DNA from: Candidatus Altimarinota bacterium
GTDB lineage: Bacteria; Patescibacteriota; Gracilibacteria; Absconditabacterales; Absconditicoccaceae
DNA: 35,776 nt
NCBI GenBank assembly: GCA_027013285.1
Contig: JALUXR010000057.1
Span: 1-35,776 of the forward strand
Direction: 5' to 3'
The notes beneath the pieces are model-generated. The model saw only the letters and a list, made by a program, of their open reading frames with translations, had not been told where the DNA came from and did not search any database. The position numbers and the translations under genes were made by a program. Position 1 is the first letter of the stretch, and every line of letters begins with the position of its first letter. This document shows, one piece after another, positions 10,148 to 21,001 of the stretch.

Positions 10148-13100
10148 TTAAATTTCTTCATCTTCATCTTCATTTTCATCAGCAAAACCAAGTCTTGCAA
10201 TAATTTCTTCATTTACAAATTTAACATCTCTTCAATATTTTTTAGCAGAGTATTCTTTTAATATTTCTCATACTTTTTCATTTTCATAATCTTGTGTCCA
10301 AATTGTAGAAATATTAAATACTCTTGAAGTAGCATTATCAATATTAAGTTTTAAATAAGCTTTATAGTTAGCAATTCATACAATATCTTGTGCAGATAAA
10401 ACTGGAGCATATTCTTTTTCCATAAATTCTGCATCAGGAGCACCTATTTTAAATGATTGTAAAGTTCCAGTATTACCAAATACAGCATCTTTTACAGAGC
10501 TTTTACTTCATTCTTTTTTATCTCATTCTAATTGTGCAATATATTGATGTGCCATGATAAGTGCAAGTCTATATTTTCTGGCTTCTGATAAGATATCAGC
10601 AAATGTTCCAGAAACAAAATTTTGAAATTCATCTACATAAAGATAAAAATCTTTTCTTTCTTTTTCAGGAATATCAGCTCTAGACATAGCAGCATTATAA
10701 ATTTGAGATACGATAATCATTCAAAGTAATTGAGCATTCATTTCTCAAATTCTACCTTTTGATAGATTTATTAGTATAATTTTTCTACTATCCATAGCTT
10801 GTCTAAAATTGAAAGCTGATTTTGTTTGTCAGATAATATTTCTAATAAGTCAGTTTGTATTAAAAGATACAAATTTTGAAGTAAAGTATGGGATAATTTC
10901 TTGTTTTTCTCTATCTCCCATAGCATTATAAGTTTTTTCCCAGAAGTTTCTAACCGTTGGATTTTTAACTTTTGCTGTTTTATATTCTCTATATCATTCA
11001 TCTGTAAAAAGTCTTGGAACATCAAGTAGAGTAGCTCATTCTTCCATGTCTGCAAGTAAAGTTAATGAACCATATTTAAAATATTCCTGAATTCTTGGTC
11101 CAAATATTTCAGCACCAAACATCTTTATGAATATTTCAGTAGCATCATTTACAACTCTATCTGCTTGTTCTTCTTTATCAATTTCATAAAGATTAAGTCC
11201 CATAGGCCTTTGATCGTTACCAGCATCAAAATATATTATATCTTTTGCTCTTTCTTTTGGAACATAATTTATAATATCTTCTACTAAATCACCATGAGGA
11301 TCAATTACACATACACCATCACCATTCCAAATATCTTGTCTTGCTAAAGAACTAATATAAACAGATTTACCTCAACCTGATTTACCTATAATATAATGAT
11401 GTCTTGTTCTATCATTTCTTTTGATGTAAACAGGCTTGAATTGATTTTTATAAACTGAAATTCAAAGTAAAACTCAATCTTTATAACATTTAATACCTGT
11501 TTTTTCTACATATTCTACTTTTTCTTCTCAAGTTTCTTTATCTATTATTATTTTTTCTTCTTTTTTTGTTCAAATGTTTGGATGTCTTGATCAAGCAAAT
11601 ATTTTACTGATATTTCATCACTTATATCATTCAGCAATAATTCAAGTAATTATTCTTCAATTTTCTTCTTTTGGGACAGGTAAGGTTTTTGGTGGTTCAG
11701 CCATTTTGTATTCTGCCCGGACAATTGCCTGAGATCTATTAAATATTCAATCAGGAAAATGATATAGAGAAGACAATTCATTTATTGTAAAAATATTAGT
11801 TTTTGTAAAAAATCAAACTAATGAAAATAAAGATGAAAATCTCCACATAGGTTTAAAAAACCATCCAAATATATCTGCTTGCCACTCTGGTTGGTCAAGT
11901 TCGTTATTGTATTCATCTTTATAAATTGTATAAGCTGAAACAAGGCTTTGTATAGTCTCTTGGTTTCTATCTTTATATTTTGAATTCGCAATCAAAAACA
12001 TACTACCAGAAAATGCAGGTTTTCCAGCTTCTTCAGCCATAAGATTAATAGCTTCTTCCTCAGCTTTTGTCATTCTAATCATAGGATCTCAAGATGTAGC
12101 TCCAGGATGCATTCTTTTTATCATTTTATCTGAAGCTCCATTTACCATAAAATTTATAGGTTTAAATATTATAGAAAGATAATTTATTTTTTGATCATAT
12201 GTAATTTCTTTTTTAAAAAGTTTATCAGCTACTATTTTTGCTTTTTTATTAAATTTATCTTTGTATGGTCTTAAAGTCATCAAAATTGTAACTTCATCCT
12301 CTGGTGATACTTTAGAAATTGTATCTAAAATATTATTCATAGGATCGTCTTCCAATTGTTTAAATGTTCTAATAGGATAAATAGAATTTTTTTTAGTTTT
12401 TAAAGTAATAATATCATTTTTTAATTTTGATGGGAGAGGATTAAAATGTTCTATAGGTTCTATAATACTATCCGCATATTGAGCAGATATATTAGCTTGA
12501 ATAGTATTTAAGTATTCAGGGTAAGTTCATACCACAAAAGATAATTCTCATTTTTTATACCGATATACTAAATCAACTTTTGCTTTATCAAATAAAAAAG
12601 CCATAATACTATCCATTACAGATAGTGAACCAAGTTTGTGTATTCATCTAAAAACTTGTGCCATTCTTCAAATTTTCTCTTTCATATCTTTTGATATATC
12701 TTTTTCTCTCTCTCTATCAGATTTTGTATCAAGTCTTGGCATAACTACTTTTATATATTCTACTCTATGCTTATTTAAAACATCATATATGAAAGATATG
12801 ATATATCTTACAGTTTTGAAAAATACTATAGTTAAAATCATTATTCCAATTATCCGTCATGTAGTTTTTATATATCAGATATATGGATTAGTGGCTTCTT
12901 GTTTTGGATGATTTGTTGTTGTATGATATGTTTGTTTTTTATTATCTGAATACAGGTCTTCTGTGTATCATCATTTTGTATTTTGGTTTGATACTTCTTG
13001 ATTTGATATAGATTGTTCTATAGCTGCCGGATGTTTTTGTAAATTTTTAATTAATTGTTCATTTATATTTTTAACTATATTGTCATAGCTTTGATATTTT

Positions 13101-13258
13101 TTTTTCAATTCTATAAAACATTTTATTTTAGTTTTTTTATTATTAGAAAATACAGAATTTAATGTTTTTTTTAAATATTGATTTGATATAGAATTTATTC
13201 ATTGATTGTGTAAATGTGATACAATTTGATTTATACAATATGTTGTATTTACAGTCAT
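10148..13258 (-). CDS. VirD4/TraD-like DNA-transfer ATPase (coupling-protein type)
   Basis: A 1036-aa protein. Residues 1-130 are Asn/Lys-rich, then comes a membrane segment (IIGIMILTIVFFKTVRYII, near residue 150) followed by VVMPRLDTKSDREREKDISK, a block typical of CPR type IV secretion-type ATPases. The C-terminal motor has Walker A HYIIGKSGGGKS (about residue 625), VIDPHGDL just after it, a Walker B-type strand YVDEFQNF (about residue 875) and the conserved AHQYIAQL block. The tail is acidic (ENEDEDEEI). This is the family of membrane-anchored hexameric motors that pump DNA or select substrates. No relaxase or VirB4 lies nearby; a PrgI-like protein is 9 kb away. It leads the three-gene operon ending at 7719. 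Confidence 0.88.
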
Positions 13259-13395
13259 TTGTTTGTTTATTTTTATTTTTAAATATATTTACTTATAAGT
13301 TTAAGAAAAAAATATTTTTTGTCAAAATTAAGCACTTAATTTCTAAAACGAAGTGTAAAATAAATTAGAAAAAGAAAAAACATTCGTAAGAAGTT

Positions 13396-14604
13396 TTAAA
13401 TCAAGTTTTTTAATATAAAAGGTAATTTTTTTCATTTGTATTTTTGTAAAACTAACTTAAGTGCTTTTTTACTTTCATTGTAAGTTCCTACACATTCAAA
13501 TGGTTTTGTTTTTTTTCAGATAAGTCATTTATAAGTTTCTAGTAATTTTTTGTTTTCAAATAGATCTTCTTGAAAAATATTTACAACTTTTTCTTTTGGT
13601 AAATATGCAGATAAAATTAAATAGACGAAAGTACACTTTTCGCAATTACAGCACCATCTTTTTGCTTGGCTAGATCAAGTTATTTTAAAATTCCTGTTGC
13701 AAGATGAAAAATAAGGAAAAAATTCTTCTAATTTTATAAATTTTTGCACAATATCTATTTCAAACATATCAGATAATAAACTTTTGTATTCTACTCAATT
13801 TAAAAAGTCTAAATTATACTGTTTAAAATCTTCTTCAAATTCTAATGATTTACTGTATTGGTGATTTATTTTGTATCATTTCCAAATAGTATTTTCTTCT
13901 CAAGCAGATTTTTCATTTGATGTAAAAATATAATTGTATCAGTATAAATAAGCTGTAATTAAACTTATAAATGATATTATTCAAGTAATTGGTACATGTC
14001 AATTGTAATAAGTTTTATTTAATTCAAATAAATTTTCAGATAAATATCTTTTTACAAGTAATGGCTGTTTTCAAACTACATTTGCTGTATCTTGTTTGAT
14101 TTTATCTATTTTTCAAACAACAAATAAGTCGTAGTTATATTTATTTTTTATCATAGAATAGCCTACAATACTATCTTTTCATCATCACCAAAGTAATAGT
14201 GCTTTATTTTGATTTTGTATTTTTCAAATTTTATTAGAAAAGTTTTTTTCTTTATTTTGAAAACTTATTACTCAAGGATTTATATTGTTTGTATAAAAAA
14301 ATTCTCCAAGTCCATTTGTGTAAAACTTTTTCCAGAAATTTAATTGTTCTTTATTTAATTTTACAGATAAATTTATTTTTGCAAAAGGGTAGAGTTTATA
14401 ATAACTTATTCCAATTGCTATACTTAAATTTGTTAAAAGATTATTTAAAATTTCTTTATCAAAATCAATTATTTCTTTTCATATATTAAAATCTATTTTT
14501 TCTTCAAAGTTTATTTTATTATCAAAAGAAAAATTAAAAGTAGCTATTTTACTACTTTTGTTGAAATCAAAGTTTTTTATGTAAAAATTCTGAAAGTTTT
14601 GCAT
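13396..14604 (-). CDS. murL: MurL-like UDP-MurNAc-L-Ala-L-Glu epimerase
   Basis: A 402-aa protein. It carries a PP-loop-like LLLWGGGKDSIVGYS (about residues 137-150; three Gly in a row encoded by UGA), then SNEKSAGEEN, SLEFEEDF, FPYFSSCNRNF and WCCNCEKCTFVYLILSAYLP. This series of blocks is the signature I know for MurL, which epimerises the terminal L-Glu of UDP-MurNAc-L-Ala-L-Glu to D-Glu and thereby replaces glutamate racemase. Its partner ligase (MurD2) is not in the window. The start at 14602-14604 is the only ATG near the family N-terminus. A 126-bp structured leader (outer stem AAATAATTA/TAATTATTT on the minus strand) precedes it. Confidence 0.75.
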
Positions 14605-14730
14605 AGAACAGGATTAAATAATTATAAATTATTGTGCTTGTCCCTGAACTTAATCTGGGATCTAATTATTTAAGTAATAGTTTGTAGATTTCTTGTGAAA
14701 TCAAGAATAACAACTAAATACAATCAATCT
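14605..14730 (-). other. Intergenic leader of murL with nested hairpins
   Basis: On the minus strand a 9-bp outer stem (AAATAATTA/TAATTATTT) encloses UCCC/GGGA, and a separate UUCUUG/CAAGAA hairpin lies closer to the DHH gene. No coding frame or U-run terminator. Function unknown. Confidence 0.35.
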
Positions 14731-15816
14731 TTAGTTATTAATTAACTCTTTTATTTTGTTTTCGATTTCTTCTGGTTTGATACTTTCTTTTAGACTAGCT
14801 CAGGCCGCATTTTTATGACCTCATCATCATAATTTGTTTGCAAGAGAATTTACATCAAATTTTTTTGATCTGAAAGAGATAGAATTATCATTTTCTTTTA
14901 TTTTCCATAAAGATACGAAATCTGCTCAATCTATTTGATTTAAAATACTTACTAAAGCTCTTCATATTCAACTATCTGTAGGGTCAAGTCATAGCTTTAT
15001 GAAATCTTCTTCAGTGTAGTATGAAAAATAACTAATAATATTGTCTTTTTCTATTTTTTGTATCCTATTTAAAACTAAGCCTTGTAATTTAAGTTGTTCT
15101 ACAGATTTACTTTGAAATATTTTGTCTATAATTAATTGTTTATCTGCTCATTTTTTTATCAAATTAGATGCTATTTCTAAAGTTTTATCATCTGCTAATG
15201 GTATAGTAAAATTATTTGTATCTGTTAAAATTCATATTAAAAGATAAGTAGAAATGTCTTGATCAAATCAATTTTTTGTTTGATTTATTAAATTATTTAT
15301 ATTTCCTTCTAAAGTAGTTAATATTTTATAGATAATTTGTGCTGTAGCAGGTGAGTTTCATTCTACAATATTTACTTTTCAAAAGTTAGTATTTGAAATA
15401 TGATGATCGATATTGATAATATCTTTTGTCTCGATTAATTCTTTATTATTTGTATATAAATTTCATAACCTATCTAAATTTGCACTATCTAAAATAATAA
15501 ACAAATCTGTATTCTCATCTAATTTTAAATCTTCTCCAAATTGAATTTCTGGATTTAAAAAATCAAAAACAGAAGACGGTTTTCTATTTGTATAAGAAAT
15601 AATTTGTTTGTCTGGAAATTTGTTTTTTAACCACTTACTAACAGCTAAAACACTTCCAAGACTATCTCCATCAATTTTATCATGTCAGATAACAGAAATA
15701 TTTTTAGCATTTTTGATATAATCGAGTATTAGCATATAATTTGTTATATCTTCAAATCATTGTTTAATATTTTTTCATTTTTCTAATAATTTTCATGTAA
15801 TATTTTTAATGTCCAT
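14731..15816 (-). CDS. DHH/DHHA1 phosphoesterase (NrnA-like nanoRNase / pAp phosphatase)
   Basis: A 361-aa protein. Motif I is GHDKIDGDSLGS, motif II is LDSAN, motif III is the family-defining IDHHIS, and the C-terminal DHHA1 domain ends with GGGGHKNAAGASL. This order is that of NrnA-type enzymes, which degrade very short RNAs and dephosphorylate pAp; the exact substrate is not proven by sequence. UGA encodes the G of GHD and three consecutive glycines of GGGGH. Its start codon and upstream region are tandemly duplicated (15801-15880), which creates a short leader ORF. Confidence 0.9.
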
Positions 15817-15880
15817 TTGATGATTTTTATTAAGTTAAATTATTTTTAATGTCCATTTGATGATTTTTATTAAGTTAAAT
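15801..15880. repeat. 40-bp perfect tandem duplication over the start of the DHH gene
   Basis: 15801-15840 and 15841-15880 are identical. The unit contains the last five codons' worth of the 5' coding end, the ATG and the upstream region. The outer copy supplies a second ATG (15854-15856) that opens an 8-codon ORF ending in UAA just upstream of the true start at 15816. Confidence 0.95.
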
Positions 15881-15918
15881 TATTTTTAGTATAAAAAAAA
15901 AGCTTAAATAAGCAAATA

Positions 15919-15947
15919 AAAAAAAAGCAGGAAAATTAAATCCTACT
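15919..15947 (-). terminator. Terminator of the double-thioredoxin gene
   Basis: Minus strand: AGUAGGA/UCCUGCU stem (15941-15947 with 15926-15932), followed by a long U run. A second small hairpin (15902-15913) with nine U follows and may be a back-up. Confidence 0.8.
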
Positions 15948-15960
15948 TTCTATAAATTAA

Positions 15961-16656
15961 TTATATTTTTTTATCAATAATTTGTTTTAATTGTTCATAT
16001 GGAAGGGCACCTACAGACATTTCAGGATTCTCTCCATCTTTTATGAAAGCTACAGCTGGTATAGAACTTACTTGAAATTGCATAGCAAGTTGTTGATTTT
16101 CTTGTTCATCAACATTTACTTTTACAACTTGAACTTTACCTTCATAGTCTTCAGCTATCTTTTCTAATGTAGGAGCTAACATTCTACAAGGACCACACCA
16201 AGGAGCCCAGAAATCAGCTATTACTAATTTGTCTTTATTGTTTGCTAAAGCATTAGTAAACTCTTCTATTCATTTTGCATTTAATATTCATCAGTGAATT
16301 TCTTCTGTTTTATTGGTTTCTTCTTGAATATCTCATCATAATAATTGATCAAATTCTATTTTGTATTCAGCTTCTTGTTTTACTCAAACTAATGTTTTAA
16401 CTACTTGTTTATCTTTGAATAATAAGATACTAGGTATTCATTGAATTCCATATTTGATAGCAGTAGCTGGATTTTCATCAACATTTACTTTTACAAATTT
16501 AATTTTTCATTCATAATCTTCAGCTATTTTTTCAAAAATAGGAGCTAACATTTTACAAGGACCACACCAAGGAGCCCAGAAATCAACTATTACAGGAATA
16601 TCTGATTGTTCTACTATTTCATTAAATTTTTGATCTGTTACGTCTATATGACTCAT
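15961..16656 (-). CDS. Tandem two-domain thioredoxin
   Basis: A 231-aa protein made of two complete thioredoxin folds, each with an APWCGPC redox site (W30-C34 and about 152-156) and the cis-Pro region (GIPSIL, SIPAVA). A linker of about 20 residues (EETNKTEEIHGG) joins them. The domains are nearly identical around the active site, also at the DNA level (16192-16225 and 16562-16595), so they arose by duplication within the gene. Both active sites look intact and cytosolic (no signal peptide). The first domain uses UGA in YEGK and the second GGT. It is a single gene preceded by a divergent promoter region. Confidence 0.93.
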
Positions 16657-16737
16657 ATTTGTTATTATTTAATATTTAAAATGTTTTTTTAGTATATTTT
16701 TTTGGTTTATTATTTCAAATGGATTTTGATTTTATGA

Positions 16738-16766
16738 TTGAAAACATACTTTAAAAAAAGTATACA
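16738..16766 (+). promoter_or_regulatory. Sigma70 promoter with an overlapping inverted repeat
   Basis: TTGAAA (16738-16743), 17-bp spacer, TATACA (16761-16766), 30 bp before the membrane-protein gene. The spacer and -10 contain the inverted repeat ATACTTT/AAAGTAT (16746-16752 with 16757-16763), a possible operator. Confidence 0.65.
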
Positions 16767-16795
16767 TAACAAAACTTTAGGTATATAAAATAAAT

Positions 16796-17659
16796 ATGGA
16801 AAATATAATTAAAAGATCTTATGATTTAGTTATAAATGATAGTAATTTTGTAAAATTAACTACATTTTCTCTATTGCCTTATTCATTACTTTTTGTTTGA
16901 TATATATTTTATCAGACATATTTTTTTATACATACTATGAAGGTATGATTTCATCTATATGAATTAAAAGTTTATATGGATAGTATTTTTAAATTTTGAC
17001 AACATTTTTGGTATATTTTATTAGTTATAGCAGTGTTGATTATAATCTTTTATGTATTTTTTCCACCTATAGCTGAATGAGCTTTAATTACTTATTTAGA
17101 TAAAAAGAAATGAATTTGATCTAGTATTTGATTATGATTTACAAAGTTTTTTCCTATGTTTGAGTTACATGGATTTATTTCATTATTTTCATTTTTGTGG
17201 TTTTTTATTATAATTTCTAGGCTTTATATGGCTGATATGCTTGGAAATATTTTTGTATGAACATTTGTGGTTATTTGGTTTATTATTACAATGTTTTTGA
17301 ATTTTAGTATTTTTTATGCTAAGTATTTAATAATTTTAGATGGATATACTACTTTTGATGCTATTAAACACAGTATAAAACTTTCATTTTTAAATTTATG
17401 AAAAACTTGGAAATATTTTAAATTATATCTTATTTTATATTTAAGATTTTTAATAAATGTTATTATTTTAATTTGATTACCAATTATTATTTTAATCACA
17501 TTTTTGAAACTTAATATATGAAATATAGAAATTGTAAAATATAGTATTTATGGTATTATGTGATTACTGTTTTTTCTTACAGCTTATATGAATTGAATTA
17601 TAGAGGCATTTTTTATAAGTATGTGGTATAATATTTTTAAAGAAATAGATAAGGAATAA
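16796..17659 (+). CDS. Polytopic membrane protein of unknown function
   Basis: A 287-aa protein with about six hydrophobic segments (near residues 22-42, 68-95, 125-150, 160-185, 222-245, 258-280). The loops between are short and basic, including KHSIKLSFLNLGKTWKYFK in the second half. The two-half layout resembles uncharacterised multi-pass membrane proteins common in small-genome bacteria, but I recognise no family. It is followed after 26 bp by dus and the alpha/beta hydrolase on the same strand and is probably transcribed with them from the promoter at 16738. Confidence 0.8.
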
Positions 17660-17685
17660 TTTATAAAATTAAATTTTGATAAAAT

Positions 17686-18618
17686 ATGATTTGGGCTTTG
17701 GCACCTATGGATGGAATTACTGATACATCTTACAGACAGATTGTAAAAGAGGTTTTTGATAAATACAATACTGATAAAAATAGAGAACTTTTGTTATTTA
17801 CAGAATTTGTTTCTTCAGACGGATATGTTCATAATTTTGATTGAATAAAAAATCATTTAATTTATGAAGAAAAAGAAAAACCTTTGATTTGTCAGATATT
17901 TGGTTCAAATTTACAAAAATTAGTTTTCACAGCTCAAGAAATAGATAAAAATTATGATTTTGATGCTATAGAGTTAAATATCGGATGCCCAGCACCAAAA
18001 ATTATGAGATTATGAGCTGGTTCTGCACTTATGATAGATAAGGGAAATACTTTAGAAATAATAAAAACTTTATCGAAGGCAGTAAACAGACCTTTTACAA
18101 TAAAAACTAGAGTAGGAGTGAATGATCAGGATAAAGAAAAACAAAAAGAATTTATTATCAAGGCTTCTGAATTTTGTTCTATTGTTTCTATTCATGCAAG
18201 AACTTTGAAGCAAGAACATTCTGGAGATACTGATGTAGATTTTGTTTTAGATGTAAAAAATAAGGTAAATAAAAATTGTAAAATTATTTTTAATGGTTGA
18301 ATTACTCAGGAGAAATTACAAGACAAAGATTTTATGGAAAAAATGAGTAAATTAGATGGAATTATGATAGGGCAGGCTGGTATTTGAAATCCTTGGATTT
18401 TTGTAGATTACAATCCAAATTGGGATGAAAAAAAAGAAACTATTTTGAAACATTTACAGTTAAATATAAAATATAAGTGAGAAAGAACTTGAGTAATTGA
18501 GTTTAGAAAATTTATAGGGACTTACACAAAATGACTTGATAATGCTTCAAAATATAGAGTAGAGTTTATGAAGGTTGATAATTTTAAAGATTTTAAGAAA
18601 ATTATAGATGAAATTTAA
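17686..18618 (+). CDS. dus: tRNA-dihydrouridine synthase
   Basis: A 310-aa FMN-dependent reductase of tRNA uridines. It starts directly with WALAPMDGITDTSYR, the flavin-binding entry strand of the family. The catalytic Cys lies in LNIGCPAPK (about residue 102); KTRVG, SIHARTLKQ (His/Arg of the active site) and IFNGGIT follow, then the phosphate-binding IMIGQAGIGNPW. The DusB-type C-terminal helical domain is short but present. The last codons overlap the start of the next gene by 11 bp, indicating coupled translation. Confidence 0.95.
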
Positions 18619-19348
18619 AACTTATTGAGATAAAAAAAATACACCATTTTTGATTTTACATGGATGGGGAGGAAGTAGTGAAAGTTGGAAAAAAGTTTGA
18701 GAAATGTTGTGAAAATATTTTTTTGTTATTGTTCCAGATATTCCTTGTGCTAGTAAGTTAGAAAATTGTGATAAAGTTTATACTCTTGATGATTATGCAG
18801 ATTTGATAAAAAGTTTTATTGATGAGTTATGATTAGAAAATTTTGTATTGTTATGACATAGTAATGGATGAGCTATTGCTAGTAAATTAGTAATCAATTA
18901 TCCAAATTTAAAGATAAAAAAACTAATTTTAAATAATAGTGCTTGAATTAGAAAAGACAGAAAAAGAAGTCTGAAAAGAAGAGCTTTTTGAGTTATTTCA
19001 AAGATTGTAAAACCTATCTTTATTTTACCTTGAATGTGAAAAGTAAGAAATTTGTTTTATAGAGCCATAGGTGGGCATGACTATCTTGAAGCTGAAAAAA
19101 ATCCAAATAAGAAACAAACTTACTTGAATATGATAAACTCTGATTTACAAGAAAATTATAAAGATATAAACATACCTACACTTCTAATCTGGTGAGAAAA
19201 TGACACTTACACACCATTAGCTGATGGACAAAAAATCCATAATTTAATAAAAAACTCAAAATTAGTTATAATCAAAGATGTAAGACATGGGATACATTTG
19301 CAAAAGCCTGATGAGTTGGTGAAAGTAATTTTAGAAAATAATTTATAG
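18608..19348 (+). CDS. Alpha/beta-fold hydrolase
   Basis: A 246-aa protein. An oxyanion-hole strand FLILHGWGGSSESWK is followed by the nucleophile elbow LLGHSNGGAIASKLV (Ser near residue 85; two of the three conserved Gly are UGA), the acid LIWGENDTYTP and the base RHGIHLQKPDEL, so the Ser-Asp-His triad is complete. The sequence is closest in feel to small esterases or lipases; the substrate is unknown. It overlaps dus by 11 bp and is followed by a short gap before the DUF134 gene. Confidence 0.9.
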
Positions 19349-19375
19349 TATTTTTATTTAGGTATTTAACATATT

Positions 19376-19675
19376 ATGGCAAGACCTCAAAAACCTAGAA
19401 ATGTAGAAAAAGAAGTAAAATTTACTTGTTTTAAACCAGCTTGAGTTCCAAGAAATAATCTAGAAAAAGTTGAATTACAAGCCTGAGAATTAGAAGCTTT
19501 AAGACTTTCAAATTTAGATGAATTAAGTCAGTTAGAAGCCTCAAAAAAAATGTGAGTTTCCGCAAGTACTTTTAATAGACTTTTAAAATCTGCTATAAAA
19601 AAAATAACTTATGCTTTGGTAAATGGAAAATGAATTAGGATTTATAAAACTGATGGAACTGGTAATTGTAAATAA
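19376..19675 (+). CDS. DUF134 (UPF0251) predicted DNA-binding protein
   Basis: A 99-aa protein beginning MARPQKPRNV, the family hallmark, then FKPAGVPRNNLEKVEL, LQAGELEALRLSNLDELSQ and a helix-turn-helix ASKKMGVSASTFNRLLKSA. DUF134 proteins often sit beside NifX/NifB-like iron-molybdenum cofactor proteins and DUF5320 proteins, exactly as here. It is the only obvious regulator in the cluster and thus the best candidate for binding the palindromes at 19751 and 21319; that link is inference. Its stop codon lies inside the terminator hairpin that follows. Confidence 0.9.
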
Positions 19676-19698
19676 GCTATTTAATAGTTTATTTTTTT
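19674..19698 (+). terminator. Terminator after the DUF134 gene
   Basis: Stem AAGCTAT/ATAGTTT (19674-19680 with 19684-19690, one G-U), 3-nt loop, then a run of T. Confidence 0.75.
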
Positions 19699-19750
19699 TA
19701 TTTAAAAAAGTTTTGATTTTTTGTAAAAAAAGATTATATTGTTTATACAG

Positions 19751-19770
19751 TTATGAAATATATTTCATAA
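19751..19770. promoter_or_regulatory. 20-bp perfect palindrome, predicted operator 1
   Basis: TTATGAAATATATTTCATAA reads the same on both strands. It overlaps a -10-like CATAAT and lies 36 bp before the DUF5320 start. A copy with one mismatch stands at the same place before the DUF6858-NAS operon (21319-21338). Position over the core promoter suggests repression. Confidence 0.75.
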
Positions 19771-19806
19771 TATGTTATGTATTTTACATATTAATCAATT
19801 TAAAAA

Positions 19807-20001
19807 ATGCCTAGATTAGATTGAACAGGTCCAAATTGAGAATGATCAAAAACTTGATTATGAAGATGAAATTGTAATACAACAAATACATGAAATTCAA
19901 ACCAAAAAACTTCATTCTTTTGATGATTTGGTAGATGGTTTAGATGAAGAATGTGAAGAGGTAGGTGAAATTGAATGTGAAGATGAAGAGGCTGAAGATA
20001 A
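19807..20001 (+). CDS. DUF5320-type glycine-rich small protein
   Basis: A 64-aa protein that exists only under code 25: 16 of its 20 glycines are UGA. It starts MPRLDGTGPNGEGSKTGLGR followed by GNC, matching the DUF5320 signature (MP-x-x-D-G-T-G-P-x-G-x-G-x-x-T-G-x-G-x-G-x-C), and ends in Gly/Arg-rich repeats (RGRMGRGRGNGMGRGRGR). The function is unknown; the family is typically neighbour to DUF134 and NifX-like proteins. It is the first gene after operator 1 and is followed after 44 bp by the permease halves. Other frames here look like an acidic protein but are an artefact of the same repeats. Confidence 0.88.
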
Positions 20002-20045
20002 AAACAAACCTAGTAAAGAATTTATTTTATATGTCATAAAATTAC

Positions 20046-20459
20046 ATGCAAAATATCAGAAAGATATTTTTTCAAACATTGGTTTGATTCAAAGAATTAA
20101 TTCCTATGCTTTTAGGTATTATTATAATTGTTGCTATGCTAAAACAAGCTTGAATATTTACTTTAATGGTTAAATATTTGAGTGATAATTTTTTAAGTGT
20201 CCTTTTAGCTAATGTTTTATGAAGTATTAGTGCTTGAAATACAATAAATGCTTATGTTATAGCTCATTCATTTTGAAAGATAAATGATTATATCTTAGTT
20301 ATAAGTACATTTTTAATTGCATGGACAACAGTTTGAATTATTCAAATTCCTGCTGAAATGTATTTCTTTTGAAAGAAATTTGCAATCATTAGAAATATTC
20401 TTTCTTTTGTTTTTGCTATTTTATGAGCATATTTAATTTATTTTCTTTATCATTTTTAA
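20046..20459 (+). CDS. Permease, first half (PF03773-like)
   Basis: A 137-aa protein with four hydrophobic segments. The motifs SAGNTINAYVIA and AWTTVGIIQIPAEMYFFGKKFAIIRN match the half-size permeases encoded as gene pairs and related to the ArsP/DUF318 family. The stop codon overlaps the next start (TAATG), so both halves are made together and probably assemble into one transporter. The transported substance is unknown. The neighbourhood of NifX-like and DUF5320 proteins is typical of these pairs and hints at metal or cofactor precursors. Confidence 0.75.
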
Positions 20460-21001
20460 TGAAATTATTATATTTAAAATTAAAAGATAGATTTGGTTGA
20501 AATTGTTTATTTTTATTTGCTGTTTTAATAATTTATTTTTTAATAGGACTTTTTAATTTCCAATATTTTTTAAATGTATGATATTTAGTAATAAATATTT
20601 TTATAAAACAAATATTATTTGTTCTAATTTTAGTTTTTATATTTATGTTTATTTTAAATATTTTATTACAAAAAAATCATATTAAAGATAAATTAAAAAA
20701 ATCTAAAAATTCTACTAAATATTTTATTTCTATTATTGGTTGAATTTTTTCAACTGGTCCTGTTTATATGTGGTATCCTCTTCTAAAAAAGTTAAAAAAT
20801 AATGGTTTAAGTTATGGACACATAGCTACATTTATCTATGCAAGAGCTGTTAAAATTCCACTTCTTGTAGTTATGGTGTTTTATTTTGGGTTTAAATATA
20901 CTGTTATATTTAATTTAGTTTTAATATTTTTAGCATTATTAATTTGAATGTTAATTGATTTAATTTTTAATAAAAATAATTATGAAGAAAATAATAGCTA
21001 G
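20459..21001 (+). CDS. Permease, second half (PF03773-like)
   Basis: A 180-aa protein with four to five membrane segments. The second half contains STGPVYMWYPLLKKLKNNG and IATFIYARAVKIPLLVVMV, corresponding to the conserved TGP-x-x-x-W-P-L and YNRAVK-x-P-L blocks of the partner subunit. Start and stop are interlocked with the genes on either side: 1-nt overlap upstream and 20-nt overlap with the NifX-like gene downstream. Such tight packing suggests a single functional unit. Confidence 0.75.

Noticed and set aside
19928..20173. An acidic 81-aa ORF under the standard code
   Set aside because: It is the shifted reading of the Gly/Arg repeats of the DUF5320 gene and of the first permease half, both of which have clear family motifs.
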